Below are positions 18,538 through 18,680 of a stretch of DNA of 18,680 nucleotides, in pieces. The DNA is from Allomyces macrogynus ATCC 38327. Its lineage: Eukaryota; Blastocladiomycota; Blastocladiomycetes; Blastocladiales; Blastocladiaceae. Location of the stretch: positions 568,665 to 587,344 of the forward strand of contig GG745333.1 of assembly GCA_000151295.1 (NCBI GenBank), given 5' to 3'. The translations under genes were made by a program, and so were the position numbers. Under the pieces are notes generated by a model. The model saw only the letters and a program-made list of their open reading frames with translations, was not told the DNA's origin and searched no databases. The stretch's first letter is position 1. Each line of letters opens with the position of its first letter.

Positions 18538-18680
18538 CCCCTTCGGGGTTTTATCCCGTTGCGAGCGGACCCGGCACGCTTCTTCTGAACCCTTTTGCGT
18601 CTTGGCAAACCCGCTCCGCGGGGCTCATCACCCTCGGGTCCCCCCAAATGCCGGGTCACAGAAGACCGCCGCGCCTCGAT
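18420..18680. other. Hairpin-rich, compositionally odd window end
   Basis: This stretch has C-runs (18446-18453) and several short perfect hairpins: ACCCC-TTC-GGGGT followed by TTTAT (18537-18554), CCCGC-TCC-GCGGG (18610-18622) and ACCC-TC-GGGT (18630-18639). Two longer-range pairs also occur: ACCCGGCA (18569-18576) with TGCCGGGT (18649-18656), and GTGACCC (18534-18540) with GGGTCAC (18653-18659). The first hairpin resembles a bacterial intrinsic terminator. Nothing similar occurs in the rest of the window. It may be a contaminant or chimeric contig end, or a structured element. Confidence 0.4.

Noticed and set aside
1..18680. tRNA, rRNA genes and CRISPR arrays
   Set aside because: I saw no T-arm GTTCGANNC in a cloverleaf context outside coding exons, no conserved rRNA blocks, and no spaced direct repeats.

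Overview
The window is nuclear DNA from a GC-rich eukaryote with compact genes and short GT-AG introns. Every intron placed with confidence is 53 to 128 bases long. The gene set is a RIO1 kinase, a Pumilio/CCCH RNA-binding protein, ribosomal protein eL18 and a secreted S1/P1 nuclease. Together with the intron style and the non-yeast-like C-terminus of eL18 ([11 protein letters not shown]), this suggests an early-diverging fungus, possibly a zoosporic one such as a blastocladiomycete. That placement is inference from gene style, not a sequence match.

Layout: (1) 1-749, minus strand, N-terminal half of RIO1 kinase, cut by the window edge. (2) 750-1716, a divergent intergenic promoter region. 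(3) 1717-5127, plus strand, a three-exon gene for a 1067-residue protein with poly-Q and poly-N tracts, one CCCH zinc finger and an eight-repeat PUF domain; its base-reading residues predict the classical UGUA-N-AUA target. (4) 5128-6140, a pyrimidine-rich 3' region. (5) 6141-7450 and 11861-12191, minus strand, the two halves of a decaying protein gene with in-frame stops. (6) 7451-11860, a complete 4410-bp hAT-superfamily DNA transposon that split that gene. It has 145-bp terminal inverted repeats (143 of 145 bases matching), a perfect 8-bp target duplication (GGCATGGA), and a five-exon transposase gene whose frame is intact after splicing. (7) 12636-13285, minus strand, ribosomal protein eL18; its initiator exon is unresolved. 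(8) About 14100-14910, a relic of a tandem-duplicated S1/P1 nuclease gene. (9) 15601-17255, plus strand, the intact six-exon S1/P1 nuclease gene with all nine zinc ligands and an unusual basic/proline-rich insertion. (10) 17256-18164, intergenic. (11) 18165 onward, the start of a probable gene with an apparent frameshift, running into a hairpin-rich end (18420-18680) that looks unlike the rest and may be an assembly or contamination artefact.

The genes do not form one pathway. The window is ordinary housekeeping sequence broken up by a structurally complete, probably recent transposon insertion and by tandem duplication followed by decay. The points most worth following up are the long-TIR hAT element with its spliced transposase, the CCCH-PUF protein with a predictable RNA target, the nuclease tandem relic with its mostly synonymous divergence, and a splice-donor preference of GTNCGT (C at +4) shared across these genes.
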